From Oscillospiraceae bacterium (GTDB taxonomy: Bacteria > Bacillota > Clostridia > Oscillospirales > Ruminococcaceae), in assembly GCA_018434245.1 (NCBI GenBank), contig JAHDPQ010000139.1, forward strand, positions 1 through 34,409: a DNA stretch of 34,409 bases, in the 5' to 3' direction. Below are positions 7,794-15,819 of this stretch, in pieces (the stretch's first letter is position 1; the number at the start of each line of letters is the position of its first letter). The notes beneath the pieces are model-generated. The model saw only the letters and a list, made by a program, of their open reading frames with translations, ran no database searches and was not told the origin of the DNA. A program made the position numbers and the translations under genes.

Positions 7794-8987
7794 ATGAAAC
7801 GCTTCCTTACACTGCTGCTGGTTCTGGCGCTGTTGGCCGGATGCGGGGCACAGGACGGCTCCCCGGAGGCCTCCCAAGGGGAAATCTCGCTGGAATCTTC
7901 CGAGGGCTTGCAGGCGCCTCAGGGGCCTCCCGGGGCACCTGCCGACGGTGAGGAGTCTCAGGAGGAGCCAGGGGTACCGCAGGAGCCGCCACTAGCACAG
8001 CCCGACATTACCCCCCAGCAGGCGGCGGAGCTGCTCCAAGCCGGAGAGGATGGGCTTCTTACCATCTCCACCCCGGAGGAGCTTTGCGCCTTTGCCATTC
8101 TGGTCAACGCCGGGGAGGAGGACGCTGTCCATGCCCGGGTGGTGCTGACAGAGGATTTGAATCTTTCCGGTATGGATTTTATCCCCATTGGAAGGGACGG
8201 CGCCGAATTTTTGGGAGAGTTTGATGGCGGGGGGCATATTATCTCTGGCCTGACCATTCTGGGAGAACAGGACAACACCGGCCTGTTTGGCATGATCGGG
8301 CCGGGTGGAACGGTGGAGAATCTCCATCTGACCGGAGGCTGGGTGTCCGGCGGCAGTCAGGTGGGAGGGATTGCCGGAAGTAACGGTGGCCTTGTGTTTG
8401 GTTGCTCCTTCCGGGGAACGGTGGAGGCCACCGGACAAAATGTGGGGGGAATCTGCGGCATCCTGCAGGGAGCCCAGGCCAAGGCCGGCGGGGGCAAGCT
8501 AATGCAATGCGCCTCCAACGCCCAGGTTTCGGGTCACGCTCAGGTGGGAGGGCTTGTGGGAGAGGTGCAGGGGGAGGCGGGTGTGGTCGACTGCTACGCT
8601 CTGGGCAGTGTCACTGCTGTCAAAGGGCAGGGGGATGAAGCGCCCCACAGCATCGGAGGGTTGGCGGGAGCAGTGACCGGCTACGTCACCCGCTGCTACG
8701 CTTCCATCGAGGTGTTTACTCAGGTGAGCTCCAAGGTGGTAGGCGGCCTTGTGGGCCTCATTGATGCCGGAGTAGTCAGCGACTGCTACCTCAACGCTAA
8801 GCCGGTGGAAAACTGGAAGTTGGTAGGCTACTCGGCCCAGGACCTGCCCTATGAGGTAACCGGCTGCACCGTGGAGGAAATTACCGAACAAGCGACCTTT
8901 TCCGGCTGGGATTTCCAGCAGGTCTGGGACATTGCCGGGGATAAAAACCGGGGGCTTCCCTTTTTGCGGGTGATAGCAGGAGGATAA
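7794..8987 (+). CDS. GLUG-repeat surface lipoprotein
   Basis: A 397-residue exported lipoprotein. The signal peptide MKRFLTLLLVLALLAGC ends in an LAGC lipobox, so the cysteine would be lipidated and the protein anchored outside the membrane. A proline/glutamate-rich linker (to about residue 75) follows. From about residue 120 onward there are glycine-rich repeats of the GLUG type (NTGLFGMIG, QVGGIAG, NVGGICG, QVGGLVG, SIGGLAG, KVVGGLVG), each followed by a Cys-Tyr or Cys-Ser strand, predicting a right-handed beta-helix. GLUG repeats are common in adhesins and cell-surface proteins, but no enzyme domain is seen. The start at 7794 is chosen for its GGAGGA site and signal peptide; an upstream in-frame start adds 10 residues without merit. 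It is co-transcribed with the TM2 protein 4 bases downstream. Confidence 0.85.
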   Translation: MKRFLTLLLVLALLAGCGAQDGSPEASQGEISLESSEGLQAPQGPPGAPADGEESQEEPGVPQEPPLAQPDITPQQAAELLQAGEDGLLTISTPEELCAFAILVNAGEEDAVHARVVLTEDLNLSGMDFIPIGRDGAEFLGEFDGGGHIISGLTILGEQDNTGLFGMIGPGGTVENLHLTGGWVSGGSQVGGIAGSNGGLVFGCSFRGTVEATGQNVGGICGILQGAQAKAGGGKLMQCASNAQVSGHAQVGGLVGEVQGEAGVVDCYALGSVTAVKGQGDEAPHSIGGLAGAVTGYVTRCYASIEVFTQVSSKVVGGLVGLIDAGVVSDCYLNAKPVENWKLVGYSAQDLPYEVTGCTVEEITEQATFSGWDFQQVWDIAGDKNRGLPFLRVIAGG

Positions 8988-8990
8988 CAG

Positions 8991-9476
8991 ATGAGATATT
9001 GCAAAGGCTGCGGTGGGGAATTTTATCAGGGAGAAAAAATCTGTCCCTACTGCGGCACCAACTTGATGACCGGAGCGCCTCCTTCTCCCGAGTCGGAACC
9101 GGAGCCGGAGCCACGATCCCGGTGGGATTTTTCCCGGGCACAGGAGGCCTTTCGTTGGGGGCAAAGGGAGTATGACGCCTATCGCTCCAAGCAAAGGGAG
9201 TACGACTCCTATCGGAGGGCTGCTCAAGACTATGCCCGGCCCGACGGTCCGCCGCCCCTCCACATGTTTCGACCCCAACGCAGGAACGCCATTCTTCAGG
9301 CTGTTCTGGCCATCTGCTTTGGCAGCTTTGGAGCCCAGTGGTTTTACCGGGGAAGATTTGCCCGGGGCCTGCTCTGCCTCCTCTTCTGCTGGACAGGCAT
9401 CCCCGGCGTATTGGGAGTCATTGAAGGAGTGGGGTTGCTCCGCCGTACCCTGCTGGGCGGACCCTATCTGCCCTAA
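8991..9476 (+). CDS. Zinc-ribbon and TM2-domain membrane protein
   Basis: A 161-residue protein. Residues 1-25 form a zinc ribbon (C4, C7, C18, C21). Residues about 30-90 are a charged linker with an imperfect tandem repeat (QREYDAYRSK, QREYDSYRRA). Residues about 98-155 form a TM2-type membrane hairpin with FGSFGAQWFYRGRFARGLL between hydrophobic segments. TM2 proteins are widespread in bacteria and their biochemical role is unclear. AGGAGGATAACAG precedes the ATG, which lies 4 bases after the GLUG lipoprotein, so the two are made together. The same zinc-ribbon-plus-membrane design recurs at 21491-21925 in the vWA cluster. Confidence 0.85.
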   Translation: MRYCKGCGGEFYQGEKICPYCGTNLMTGAPPSPESEPEPEPRSRWDFSRAQEAFRWGQREYDAYRSKQREYDSYRRAAQDYARPDGPPPLHMFRPQRRNAILQAVLAICFGSFGAQWFYRGRFARGLLCLLFCWTGIPGVLGVIEGVGLLRRTLLGGPYLP

Positions 9477-9490
9477 CAAATACAAAACAG

Positions 9491-9524
9491 CCTGCCTCGA
9501 GGGGAAGGCCGGGGCAGGTTTTTT
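9491..9524 (+). terminator. Intrinsic terminator after the TM2 gene
   Basis: CCTGCC at 9491-9496 pairs with GGCAGG at 9513-9518, with partial pairing inside the loop, followed by TTTTTT. It closes the GLUG-TM2 pair. The 225 bases that follow up to the next gene hold no coding frame; they contain a TTCCGCC/GGCGGGAA hairpin near 9669-9693. Confidence 0.85.
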
Positions 9525-9748
9525 GCCGGAAGAATAGGGCCTGCCGGTGATGAGGCACAATTGCAAAGGGTTTTCCATTCCCTGTAGTAGGACCCGGCGA
9601 AAGGGGCATACTACTAGGGATTTATCGGCATTGGGAGAGAGCGGGGCGTTTTAAAAGGGGTTCTCGCTTTCCGCCAAAAATCTTCGGCGGGAAATGCCGC
9701 CCACACAAGGAGGGACGGGTTCTGCGCATCGGTTCAACACAAAAGACG

Positions 9749-12313
9749 ATGATCCGTCTGCTGAGTTTTTTCATTCCGGCGGCGATTTTGCTGCTGGTAT
9801 TTGCCCGGCTGGGAGTCTACCCCTTTGGGCCCAAATCTCTGCTGGTGGTAGACATGAACAGCGAATACATTGACTATTATATGCAGCTAAGCAAGATTTT
9901 TCGGGAGCGGGGCAGCTTTTTACGTTCTCAGGATATGGGCATGGGTCTAAATATGCTGGGCCTGATTGCTTTTTACACCGCAAGCCCCCTAAATATTTTG
10001 CTGCTTCTTTCCCCGGTGAACCACCTCACCGAGGCGGTGCTGCTGGTCACCCTGATCAAATTTGGGCTATGCGGCCTGTTTTTTTCGCTTTACACCAGCT
10101 ATACCTTCCGGCGCACCGACGGAGTGAATCTGGGGGCGTCGGTAGCCTATGCCATGATGGGCTACAATTTAGCCTACTCCTCCAACCTGATGTGGCTGGA
10201 CGGTGTTGCCCTGTTGCCGCTGGTGCTGATGGGGGTGGAGAAAATCCTGCGGGAGGATAAATACCTCCAGTATATCATCGGGCTGGTATTTCTTTTTTGG
10301 TGCAGCTACTATATCGGCTATATGGCGGGAGTCTTTGCCTTCCTCTACTTCACCTTCCGCTTTTTTACTGAAAAAGGCCGCCTCATCCATTACTTTAAGC
10401 AGCTGCTGCGCTTTGTGGGAGGAGCCCTGTTAGCGGCAGGATGCTGCGCGGTTTTGCTGCTCCCCGCCTTTCTGGGCCTGCTCAACGGACAGGAAGAGTT
10501 GATGGCCTTTCCCAAAAGTGCTCTTACTTCCTTTTACCCAATCATCCGGCTGGCCGCCAAGCTGGTGCCCGGAGCCTACGACTCCCTGACCGACTCAGGG
10601 CTGCCCCATATCTTTATCACTACGGCGGCGGTGCTGCTGGCCCTTCTTTTTTTCCTTAACAAAGAGGTTCCCCTGCGGGAAAAGATGGTCTTTGCCCTCT
10701 TTGCCGGGGGGATGATCCTCAGCCTGTCCTGGACGGCTCTGGACCTTGCCTGGCATGCCTTTGAGGATCCCACCTGGTTTCCCGCCCGGTACTCCTTTGT
10801 CTTTTGCTTCTTGGTGCTCCATTTGGGGCTGCGGGGACTTTCCCGTCCCCAGGGACTGGCTCCTGCCCGCATTCTCATCGCCATGGGAATTTGGCTGCTG
10901 GTTCTGTTTGAAATTGCGGTGACTCATTTTCCATTTGTGCAGACAAGCAACCTTTTGCTGGCGGTTTTTCTCACCCTCTGTTACGGAGGGGTTTTGCTAG
11001 CGATGGGGCGGGAGTTGCCTGTCCGCAGCAGGCAGGTGCTGGCTCTGCTGGGAGTCTGCCTGCTGTGCGCCGAGTGCTTTTACAGTGCCGATGCCCAGAT
11101 TCAGGGGATTGAGGAGCAGTTTGGCTACCGCACCCGCACCGGATATTACACCTACCGGGAGCGCTATCTGCCTGCCGTGAAGCTGGCAGAGCAGGAGGAT
11201 TCGGGGGTATACCGGATGGAGGTGCTGGAGCTGCGCAACGCCAACGGCGGAATGGCTTTGGGGTACAACGGCATCTCCCACTACTCCACCACCACCGACC
11301 AGACCCTGAACACTCTGCTGCGCAAGTTGGGTTATAACACCGGAACCATCAACGAGATGCGATTTGCCCAAAACAATCCCTTTACCAATGGCTGGTTGGG
11401 GATTCGCTATCTGCTCACCACCGAAAACCCTGGCTTTGGCTACGAATTTGTAGATTCGGTGGGTCAGGTGAACCTTTACGAGAATCCCCTTGCCTTTCCT
11501 CTGGTCTTCTTTGCTGAAGGGGAAGCATTGGAGGTAGACCCCAAGGAGCCCGATCCCTTTGTCCTGCAAAACCAGCTGGCGATGGCTCTTATAGGGGAGG
11601 GGTACCCGCCCCCCTTCCAGTCTCTGGCGGTGGTGGAGGAAGCTGCGGACAATCTGGTTCCCAGCGATAAGTTCCCCGGCATCTACTACTATTACCGCAT
11701 CCTCACCGACATGCCCGGCTCCCTGAACTTCACCCTCTATAACCCCCAAAGACTGGAAAGCTACGCCTTCTTCCCGGTTTACAACCGCCGGTTTTCCAAG
11801 GCGCAGGCCTACAGCGACGGCATTGCCTTGGGGCGGGAGCTTTCCTACCGCAGCAATACGGTGCTGAGCTTGGGAGCGGAGGAATACCCTCAGGTGCGGC
11901 TGGAGGTGGACTCCGACCGGATTTATCTGGCGGATACCCTGTTCTACGGGCTGGATATTGAGGCGGCCCAAGGCTTGGCGGACCTTGCCCGGCAGCGGGA
12001 GCTGACCTTTACCCGCTATCAGGACACAGCCATTGAGGGGGAGATTACCGCCCCCCGCGACGGGATTCTGGCCACCACTCTGCCCTACGATACCGGCTGG
12101 ACTGTGCGGCTGGACGGCAAAAAAGTCCCCTTGCGGCGGCTGGCGGGAGTCTTCTTAGCGGTGGAGCTTCCCGCCGGAACCCACATAGTTACCATGAAGT
12201 ATTGGCCCCCGGGATTTTTTCCGGGTCTGGCGGTTTCCCTGACCTGTGTGATAGGCCTGCTGCTGTGGCAGCTCAGAAGGCGGCAACAGGATAAGACGGA
12301 CCTTGGCCTTTAA
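9749..12313 (+). CDS. YfhO-family multi-pass membrane protein
   Basis: An 854-residue protein with a long N-terminal membrane region of about a dozen helices (residues 1-430), a mostly soluble outer domain (about 440-820) and a final helix near the C terminus. The N-terminal GVYPFGPKSLLVVDMNSEYI and the Asp/Asn loop after the first helix are typical of the YfhO family, GT-C-like proteins. In Bacillus, YfhO has been linked to glycosylation of lipoteichoic acid, so a role in decorating cell-wall polymers or lipids from a lipid-linked sugar is likely but unproven here. The start is uncertain: the strong AAGGAGGG at 9707-9714 is 34 bases before the ATG at 9749 but only 7 bases before an in-frame CTG at 9722, which would add nine residues. 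Confidence 0.85.
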   Translation: MIRLLSFFIPAAILLLVFARLGVYPFGPKSLLVVDMNSEYIDYYMQLSKIFRERGSFLRSQDMGMGLNMLGLIAFYTASPLNILLLLSPVNHLTEAVLLVTLIKFGLCGLFFSLYTSYTFRRTDGVNLGASVAYAMMGYNLAYSSNLMWLDGVALLPLVLMGVEKILREDKYLQYIIGLVFLFWCSYYIGYMAGVFAFLYFTFRFFTEKGRLIHYFKQLLRFVGGALLAAGCCAVLLLPAFLGLLNGQEELMAFPKSALTSFYPIIRLAAKLVPGAYDSLTDSGLPHIFITTAAVLLALLFFLNKEVPLREKMVFALFAGGMILSLSWTALDLAWHAFEDPTWFPARYSFVFCFLVLHLGLRGLSRPQGLAPARILIAMGIWLLVLFEIAVTHFPFVQTSNLLLAVFLTLCYGGVLLAMGRELPVRSRQVLALLGVCLLCAECFYSADAQIQGIEEQFGYRTRTGYYTYRERYLPAVKLAEQEDSGVYRMEVLELRNANGGMALGYNGISHYSTTTDQTLNTLLRKLGYNTGTINEMRFAQNNPFTNGWLGIRYLLTTENPGFGYEFVDSVGQVNLYENPLAFPLVFFAEGEALEVDPKEPDPFVLQNQLAMALIGEGYPPPFQSLAVVEEAADNLVPSDKFPGIYYYYRILTDMPGSLNFTLYNPQRLESYAFFPVYNRRFSKAQAYSDGIALGRELSYRSNTVLSLGAEEYPQVRLEVDSDRIYLADTLFYGLDIEAAQGLADLARQRELTFTRYQDTAIEGEITAPRDGILATTLPYDTGWTVRLDGKKVPLRRLAGVFLAVELPAGTHIVTMKYWPPGFFPGLAVSLTCVIGLLLWQLRRRQQDKTDLGL

Positions 12314-12330
12314 TGAACGCTCAAACGCAC

Positions 12331-12360
12331 CGCGCCGGACAGAATGTTCTGTCCGGCGCG
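12331..12360. terminator. Perfect palindromic hairpin between convergent genes
   Basis: A 14-bp perfect stem, CGCGCCGGACAGAA at 12331-12344 with 12347-12360, and a two-base loop centre. It separates the + strand YfhO gene from the minus-strand ATPase and probably stops both transcripts, although no clear T-run follows on either side, so it may act as a transcript-end barrier rather than a classical terminator. Confidence 0.6.
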
Positions 12361-12423
12361 GGCCCATGCGCGTAGGGGGATATGTAAGACCGGCGTGGGG
12401 CCGGCGGTGGGGGGGCAAAAGCA

Positions 12424-13521
12424 TCAGCCATGCTTTTTTAGCTTGGCAATGAGCTGTTGGGTGAGGGCATCCACCTTTTTAAAATCAGTGGCAGCAATGT
12501 AGTATTCCTCCAGCTGATCGTGGAGCTCCTTGGCCTCCCGCAGCAGAGTCTCGGCTTGAGCCACCATTTGAGCGGCAGCCTTCCGATTGAAGGTGAGCCG
12601 CTTTTTGTGCTCCTTGAGCTTGTCGGCTTCGGTAAAGCGCTGGCAGTTGACAATGCGGTAGGGGTTTACCACCATGGAAAAATCGTGGAACCGATTGGAA
12701 GTCAAGAATCCAATATCTAAGGCGGGGATGAACAGCTGCTCCAGCTTGTCGAAGGGGCCGAGGGGACAGTAGCAGGAGATGACGTCAAACCCTGCGGCCA
12801 ATGCTTTGGAGCGGAGATAGCAGAGCATCAGGCGCGAAACAGCGCCGTACTCGTCATTGATCAAAAAGAGGCGCTTGGCCAGAAGCTTGGCGGTGTCGGT
12901 ATACTGGACCACTCCCTGATCGGTGACGGCGGTGAGGAACCGAACCTTTTCCTTGCCGGTGCCGGAGCATTTGCGGCCCAGCTCCCGCTCGGAAAGGCGG
13001 CTTAAATAGCCGTTGAGCTTGGGGGTATCTACGCAGCTTAAGGCAATGCGGTAGCTGTCCCCCATCAGGGAGCCGGCTGCAGACAGGAAACGGCAGCAGT
13101 ATTCGTGACATTTAGTGGTGCGGTTGGAAAGAAGCACGATTTCTTCCCGGTTTTCATACAAAGCGTCGTCGTCCCAGCAGGAGGTGAGATCCACCAGAGA
13201 TTCCACCGCTCCGGGGTACTTGGGTTCCAGCGCGTGGGGAGGGGTTCCATCAGCAATGGCAAAGCCTCTGGAGGGAATGATCAGCCCATCCAGGCTGTCT
13301 ACACTGGATGAACAGTGAATATATTCTACTTCGGCGCAGCCGTCATCCAACTCCTGAGCGACCGCCTTCATCAAGGTTGATTTTCCGCTGCCGGGGCCAC
13401 CTTTGATTATGTAGGTGCGCATCCCCGACTGTGGATCAGTCAACTGGTCATATCTCGAAACAAACCCCTGGGGCGTATTCGCTCCCAGAAGAAAACGCAA
13501 TCTTTTTTCTTCGGGTTTCAT
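12424..13521 (-). CDS. P-loop ATPase of unknown role (PRK06851-like)
   Basis: A 365-residue soluble protein starting MKPEEKRLRFLLGANTPQGF. The Walker A motif IKGGPGSGKST is at about residues 39-49. The rest resembles a group of Firmicutes ATP-binding proteins (PRK06851 type) for which I know no established function; in larger relatives two such halves occur in tandem, whereas only one is present here. The C-terminal 70 residues are helical and charged (TFNRKAAAQMVAQAETLLRE), suggesting a coiled coil. The start at 13521 is set by AAGGAGG upstream; an upstream in-frame ATG would add 16 residues without a ribosome binding site. It is monocistronic and convergent with YfhO. The cysteine-rich CHEYCC segment is notable. 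Confidence 0.7.
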   Translation of the reverse strand: MKPEEKRLRFLLGANTPQGFVSRYDQLTDPQSGMRTYIIKGGPGSGKSTLMKAVAQELDDGCAEVEYIHCSSSVDSLDGLIIPSRGFAIADGTPPHALEPKYPGAVESLVDLTSCWDDDALYENREEIVLLSNRTTKCHEYCCRFLSAAGSLMGDSYRIALSCVDTPKLNGYLSRLSERELGRKCSGTGKEKVRFLTAVTDQGVVQYTDTAKLLAKRLFLINDEYGAVSRLMLCYLRSKALAAGFDVISCYCPLGPFDKLEQLFIPALDIGFLTSNRFHDFSMVVNPYRIVNCQRFTEADKLKEHKKRLTFNRKAAAQMVAQAETLLREAKELHDQLEEYYIAATDFKKVDALTQQLIAKLKKHG

Positions 13522-13834
13522 GCAATGGGCCTCCTTCTTCATTGTGAGGGGAAGGCCAGAGGCGCCCAAACGCTCTCTGAAGGCCCCGGATTCGGGGCAT
13601 TGTTTCCCACCTATTGCATGGTATTCTAAATACCTGAAAATTGTGAGGAAAAAGTAAAGTTACCCCCAGCTGTTCTTCCGACAAGGATACTAAAAAAGAG
13701 CCTTCTCCTCACCATGGGGGAAAGCTCTTTTTGCCGGAATAAAAACACCTCTACGGCCCCAAACCATTCGCTTGCCGTCTTTGTTTGCGGAGAAACAACG
13801 GATGTGCCCCGTCCATCCAAAGCCTGCTCCGTGG
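13522..13834. other. Intergenic region between two minus-strand genes
   Basis: No credible gene. It holds the bidirectional terminator at 13693-13732, which ends the ABC-F transcript, and AT-rich DNA at about 13620-13670 that may carry the promoter of the downstream ATPase, although no clear -35/-10 pair is seen. Confidence 0.5.
13693..13732. terminator. Bidirectional intrinsic terminator after the ABC-F gene
   Basis: AAAAAGAGC at 13693-13701 pairs with GCTCTTTTT at 13724-13732, with partial pairing inside. A-tract and T-tract flank the stem, so it can work on both strands; on the minus strand it follows the ABC-F gene by about 100 bases. Confidence 0.8.
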
Positions 13835-15406
13835 TTAGCTCTTTTTTTCAGGGGAAGGGGAAGAAAGCTCCCGTAGACATTGCAGTACTTGGGCGTACTC
13901 CTGCTCCAGAACATCCTTGCGGTCCGGCGGGGCGGAGGAAAGCTCCCCCAGAATCCGGGAAGCCCTCAGCTCCAGCACCAGTTTTTGGGCATGGTCGGGC
14001 TTTGGCTTTGCATGAAGCTGCCGGTACTGCTCCCGGGAAAACACCTTGCCCTCCTCCATCAACAGTTGTGTGGTGGCCACCTGCCGAACAAAATCGGCGT
14101 TGTGAGAGACAAACAGGATGGTGCCAGGGTACTGGGTCAGCACCTTGGCCACCGCATCCAGAGAGGGGAAATCCAGATAGTTGGTGGGCTCGTCCAGCAA
14201 AAGACCATTGCAGGAGGAGGTGAGCAGCATGGCCAGAGAAAGGCGCATCTTCTCCCCGCCGGAAAGCACCTCTGCTGTTTTGTAAACATCGTCCCCAAAA
14301 AAGAGCAGCCCCGCCAGCGTGGAGCGCAGGGCGGAAAGGCTCTGCACACTTGCCATCTGGGTGTTTTCCAGCACGGATTTTTCCGGGTTGATGCCGGAAA
14401 AATCCTGACGCAGCCAGCCAAGCTTGAGCTTGGGAACACAGGAAATCCCCGGATACCCCTGATTAATCAGCCGCAAAAGGGTGGTTTTCCCCACACCATT
14501 TTTTCCGCAAAGGGCTACCCGAGCTCCCCGCTCCACCACAAAAGAAGCCCCCAAGAGCACCACCTTGTCCCCGTAGGAAAAGTGGACGTTTTGCCCGGTG
14601 ATCACGTGGCGGTTGCCCGGCGGATGGGTAAGGGAAAAATCAATCCGCAAGGCAGGCGGCTCCTTTTCCACATCTTCTGGCTTTAGGTGCTCCAACCGGC
14701 GGCCCAGCACTGTGGCCTCCCGTTCCAGCTTTTTTTGCTTGGCGGCCCGCTTGTCCTTGCCCAGCCGGGCCTCCGAGTTCCCCATCCGGGAGGGGGCGCG
14801 GGTAGCCTGAGCCGCCTTTTGCTTCTTGTCCTCCAACGCCTTTTGAAGCTGGGCTTTTTGTTTGCGGTACTCCTCCGCCGCCAGCTCCTGCTGCCTTCGC
14901 TGAATTTTCAGCGCTGCCTCGTAATCCGAGTAGCTGCCGGTGTAGTGGGTCAAGGCCCCATCTTTGATCTCCACAATCCGGGTGCAGACGGCGCACAGTA
15001 GCTCCCGATTGTGGCTGACCAGCACCACGGTCTTGGCACGGCGAAGGGTTTGCAGCACCCACTGCTGGCCCTGAGCATCCAGATTGGCGGTGGGCTCGTC
15101 GGCAAACAGTACGCCATGGTTATGGGCGGTTTCCTTTAGAATATTCTGCTTTGCATTTTCCCCACCGCTGCGGGACATATGACTTTCTCCAAACTGACGG
15201 ATATAGGCGGGGGCGCAGTGAAGGGTGACGGTTCCCTCATCAGGGGCGACCTCCCCGGATAGAATACCCAGCAGGGTGGATTTCCCTACCCCGTTGGCCC
15301 CCACAATGCCAATTTTGTCCCCCTCGTAAACAGAGAAGGAGTCAAACTCCAGAATGGTGCGAGCTGCGTAGCTCTTTTTGATCTGAGACGCTTGAATAAA
15401 AAGCAT
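13835..15406 (-). CDS. ABC-F ribosomal-protection protein (Msr-like)
   Basis: A 523-residue cytoplasmic ATPase with two ABC domains and no membrane segment. Domain 1 has Walker A GANGVGKST at about 36-43, signature SRSGGE near 78 and Walker B FADEPTANLD near 101. Domain 2 has GKNGVGKTT at about 301, LSGGEKMRLS near 381 and LLLDEPTNYLD near 402. The interdomain linker (about 160-245) is long, helical and rich in lysine, alanine and glutamine, as in antibiotic-resistance ABC-F proteins that enter the ribosomal E site and displace drugs. The overall look is closest to the Msr/Mel group (macrolide, streptogramin), but the drug range cannot be read from the sequence. The start at 15406 follows TTGGAGGTT. 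The long leader with a tiny upstream ORF fits antibiotic-induced control. Confidence 0.85.
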   Translation of the reverse strand: MLFIQASQIKKSYAARTILEFDSFSVYEGDKIGIVGANGVGKSTLLGILSGEVAPDEGTVTLHCAPAYIRQFGESHMSRSGGENAKQNILKETAHNHGVLFADEPTANLDAQGQQWVLQTLRRAKTVVLVSHNRELLCAVCTRIVEIKDGALTHYTGSYSDYEAALKIQRRQQELAAEEYRKQKAQLQKALEDKKQKAAQATRAPSRMGNSEARLGKDKRAAKQKKLEREATVLGRRLEHLKPEDVEKEPPALRIDFSLTHPPGNRHVITGQNVHFSYGDKVVLLGASFVVERGARVALCGKNGVGKTTLLRLINQGYPGISCVPKLKLGWLRQDFSGINPEKSVLENTQMASVQSLSALRSTLAGLLFFGDDVYKTAEVLSGGEKMRLSLAMLLTSSCNGLLLDEPTNYLDFPSLDAVAKVLTQYPGTILFVSHNADFVRQVATTQLLMEEGKVFSREQYRQLHAKPKPDHAQKLVLELRASRILGELSSAPPDRKDVLEQEYAQVLQCLRELSSPSPEKKS

Positions 15407-15677
15407 AAAAAAACCTCCAATCAAAACAAGGTTGTTTCGTTGGAAGTCATTGCATGGCAAAGGGGCACGTCAAAAAGACGTCCGCTATCAGAGACCGGGA
15501 CCATTCTCCACTTCCCAATTTGGGCGCAAAAAAATGACAGTGCTCTGCCCAGTGCTGATTCCGACACGAAACAGACCCTGTATGGGTCGGGACCATATGG
15601 CCCGGATGTTCGCGGCAAAATCAGTCAATGCGCATTGCTACCTCCATTAACGTGGGATGCTCCACTTTTTCACTCAA
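15407..15677 (-). promoter_or_regulatory. Structured 5' leader of the ABC-F gene
   Basis: About 265 transcribed but mostly untranslated bases on the minus strand. Besides the MRID leader ORF it contains a GACCC/GGGTC hairpin (about 15575-15590), a near-palindrome GGACCATATGGCCC (about 15591-15604), a T7 tract (about 15530-15536) and a GACGTC-type hairpin (about 15467-15483). The parts are those of an attenuator, with alternative stems and a T-run, though I could not assign one clear terminator. Confidence 0.5.
15621..15635 (-). CDS. Four-codon leader peptide (MRID) upstream of the ABC-F gene
   Basis: ATG-CGC-ATT-GAC-TGA on the minus strand, preceded by GGAGGTAG with 5-base spacing, about 35 bases after the predicted transcription start and 215 bases before the ABC-F start codon. 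Very short leader peptides with an early arginine control many macrolide/lincosamide resistance genes by drug-dependent ribosome stalling. This is inference from position, ribosome binding site and family; the antiterminator structure was not worked out with certainty. Confidence 0.6.
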   Translation of the reverse strand: MRID

Positions 15678-15706
15678 AGTCTACCCCAAATTTATTACCT
15701 TGTCAA
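15678..15706 (-). promoter_or_regulatory. Sigma-A promoter for the ABC-F leader
   Basis: On the minus strand, TTGACA (15706-15701) and TAGACT (15683-15678) with a 17-base spacer. The transcript would start near 15670. Confidence 0.8.
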
Positions 15707-15749
15707 CCCCGGCATCGCAACAGTTCCCCATAAAATCCACCCCTTCCCC

Positions 15750-15778
15750 TTGTGGCAGAGCCTTGGCTGCGCTATAAT
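15750..15778 (+). promoter_or_regulatory. Sigma-A promoter for the amidase lipoprotein
   Basis: TTGTGG at 15750-15755 and TATAAT at 15773-15778 with a 17-base spacer, ending 41 bases before the GTG start. It is divergent from the ABC-F promoter 45 bases to the left. Confidence 0.75.
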
Positions 15779-15819
15779 AAATACCAAATCCTACATCCCA
15801 TGTTAAAGGAGCCAACTGC

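Noticed and set aside
8499-9578. Minus-strand open frame of 359 codons opposite the GLUG and TM2 genes
   Set aside because: It lies wholly opposite two well-supported genes and crosses their terminator; composition is not protein-like.
10997-11971. Minus-strand open frame of 324 codons opposite YfhO
   Set aside because: Antisense shadow of a GC-rich gene, no start signal.
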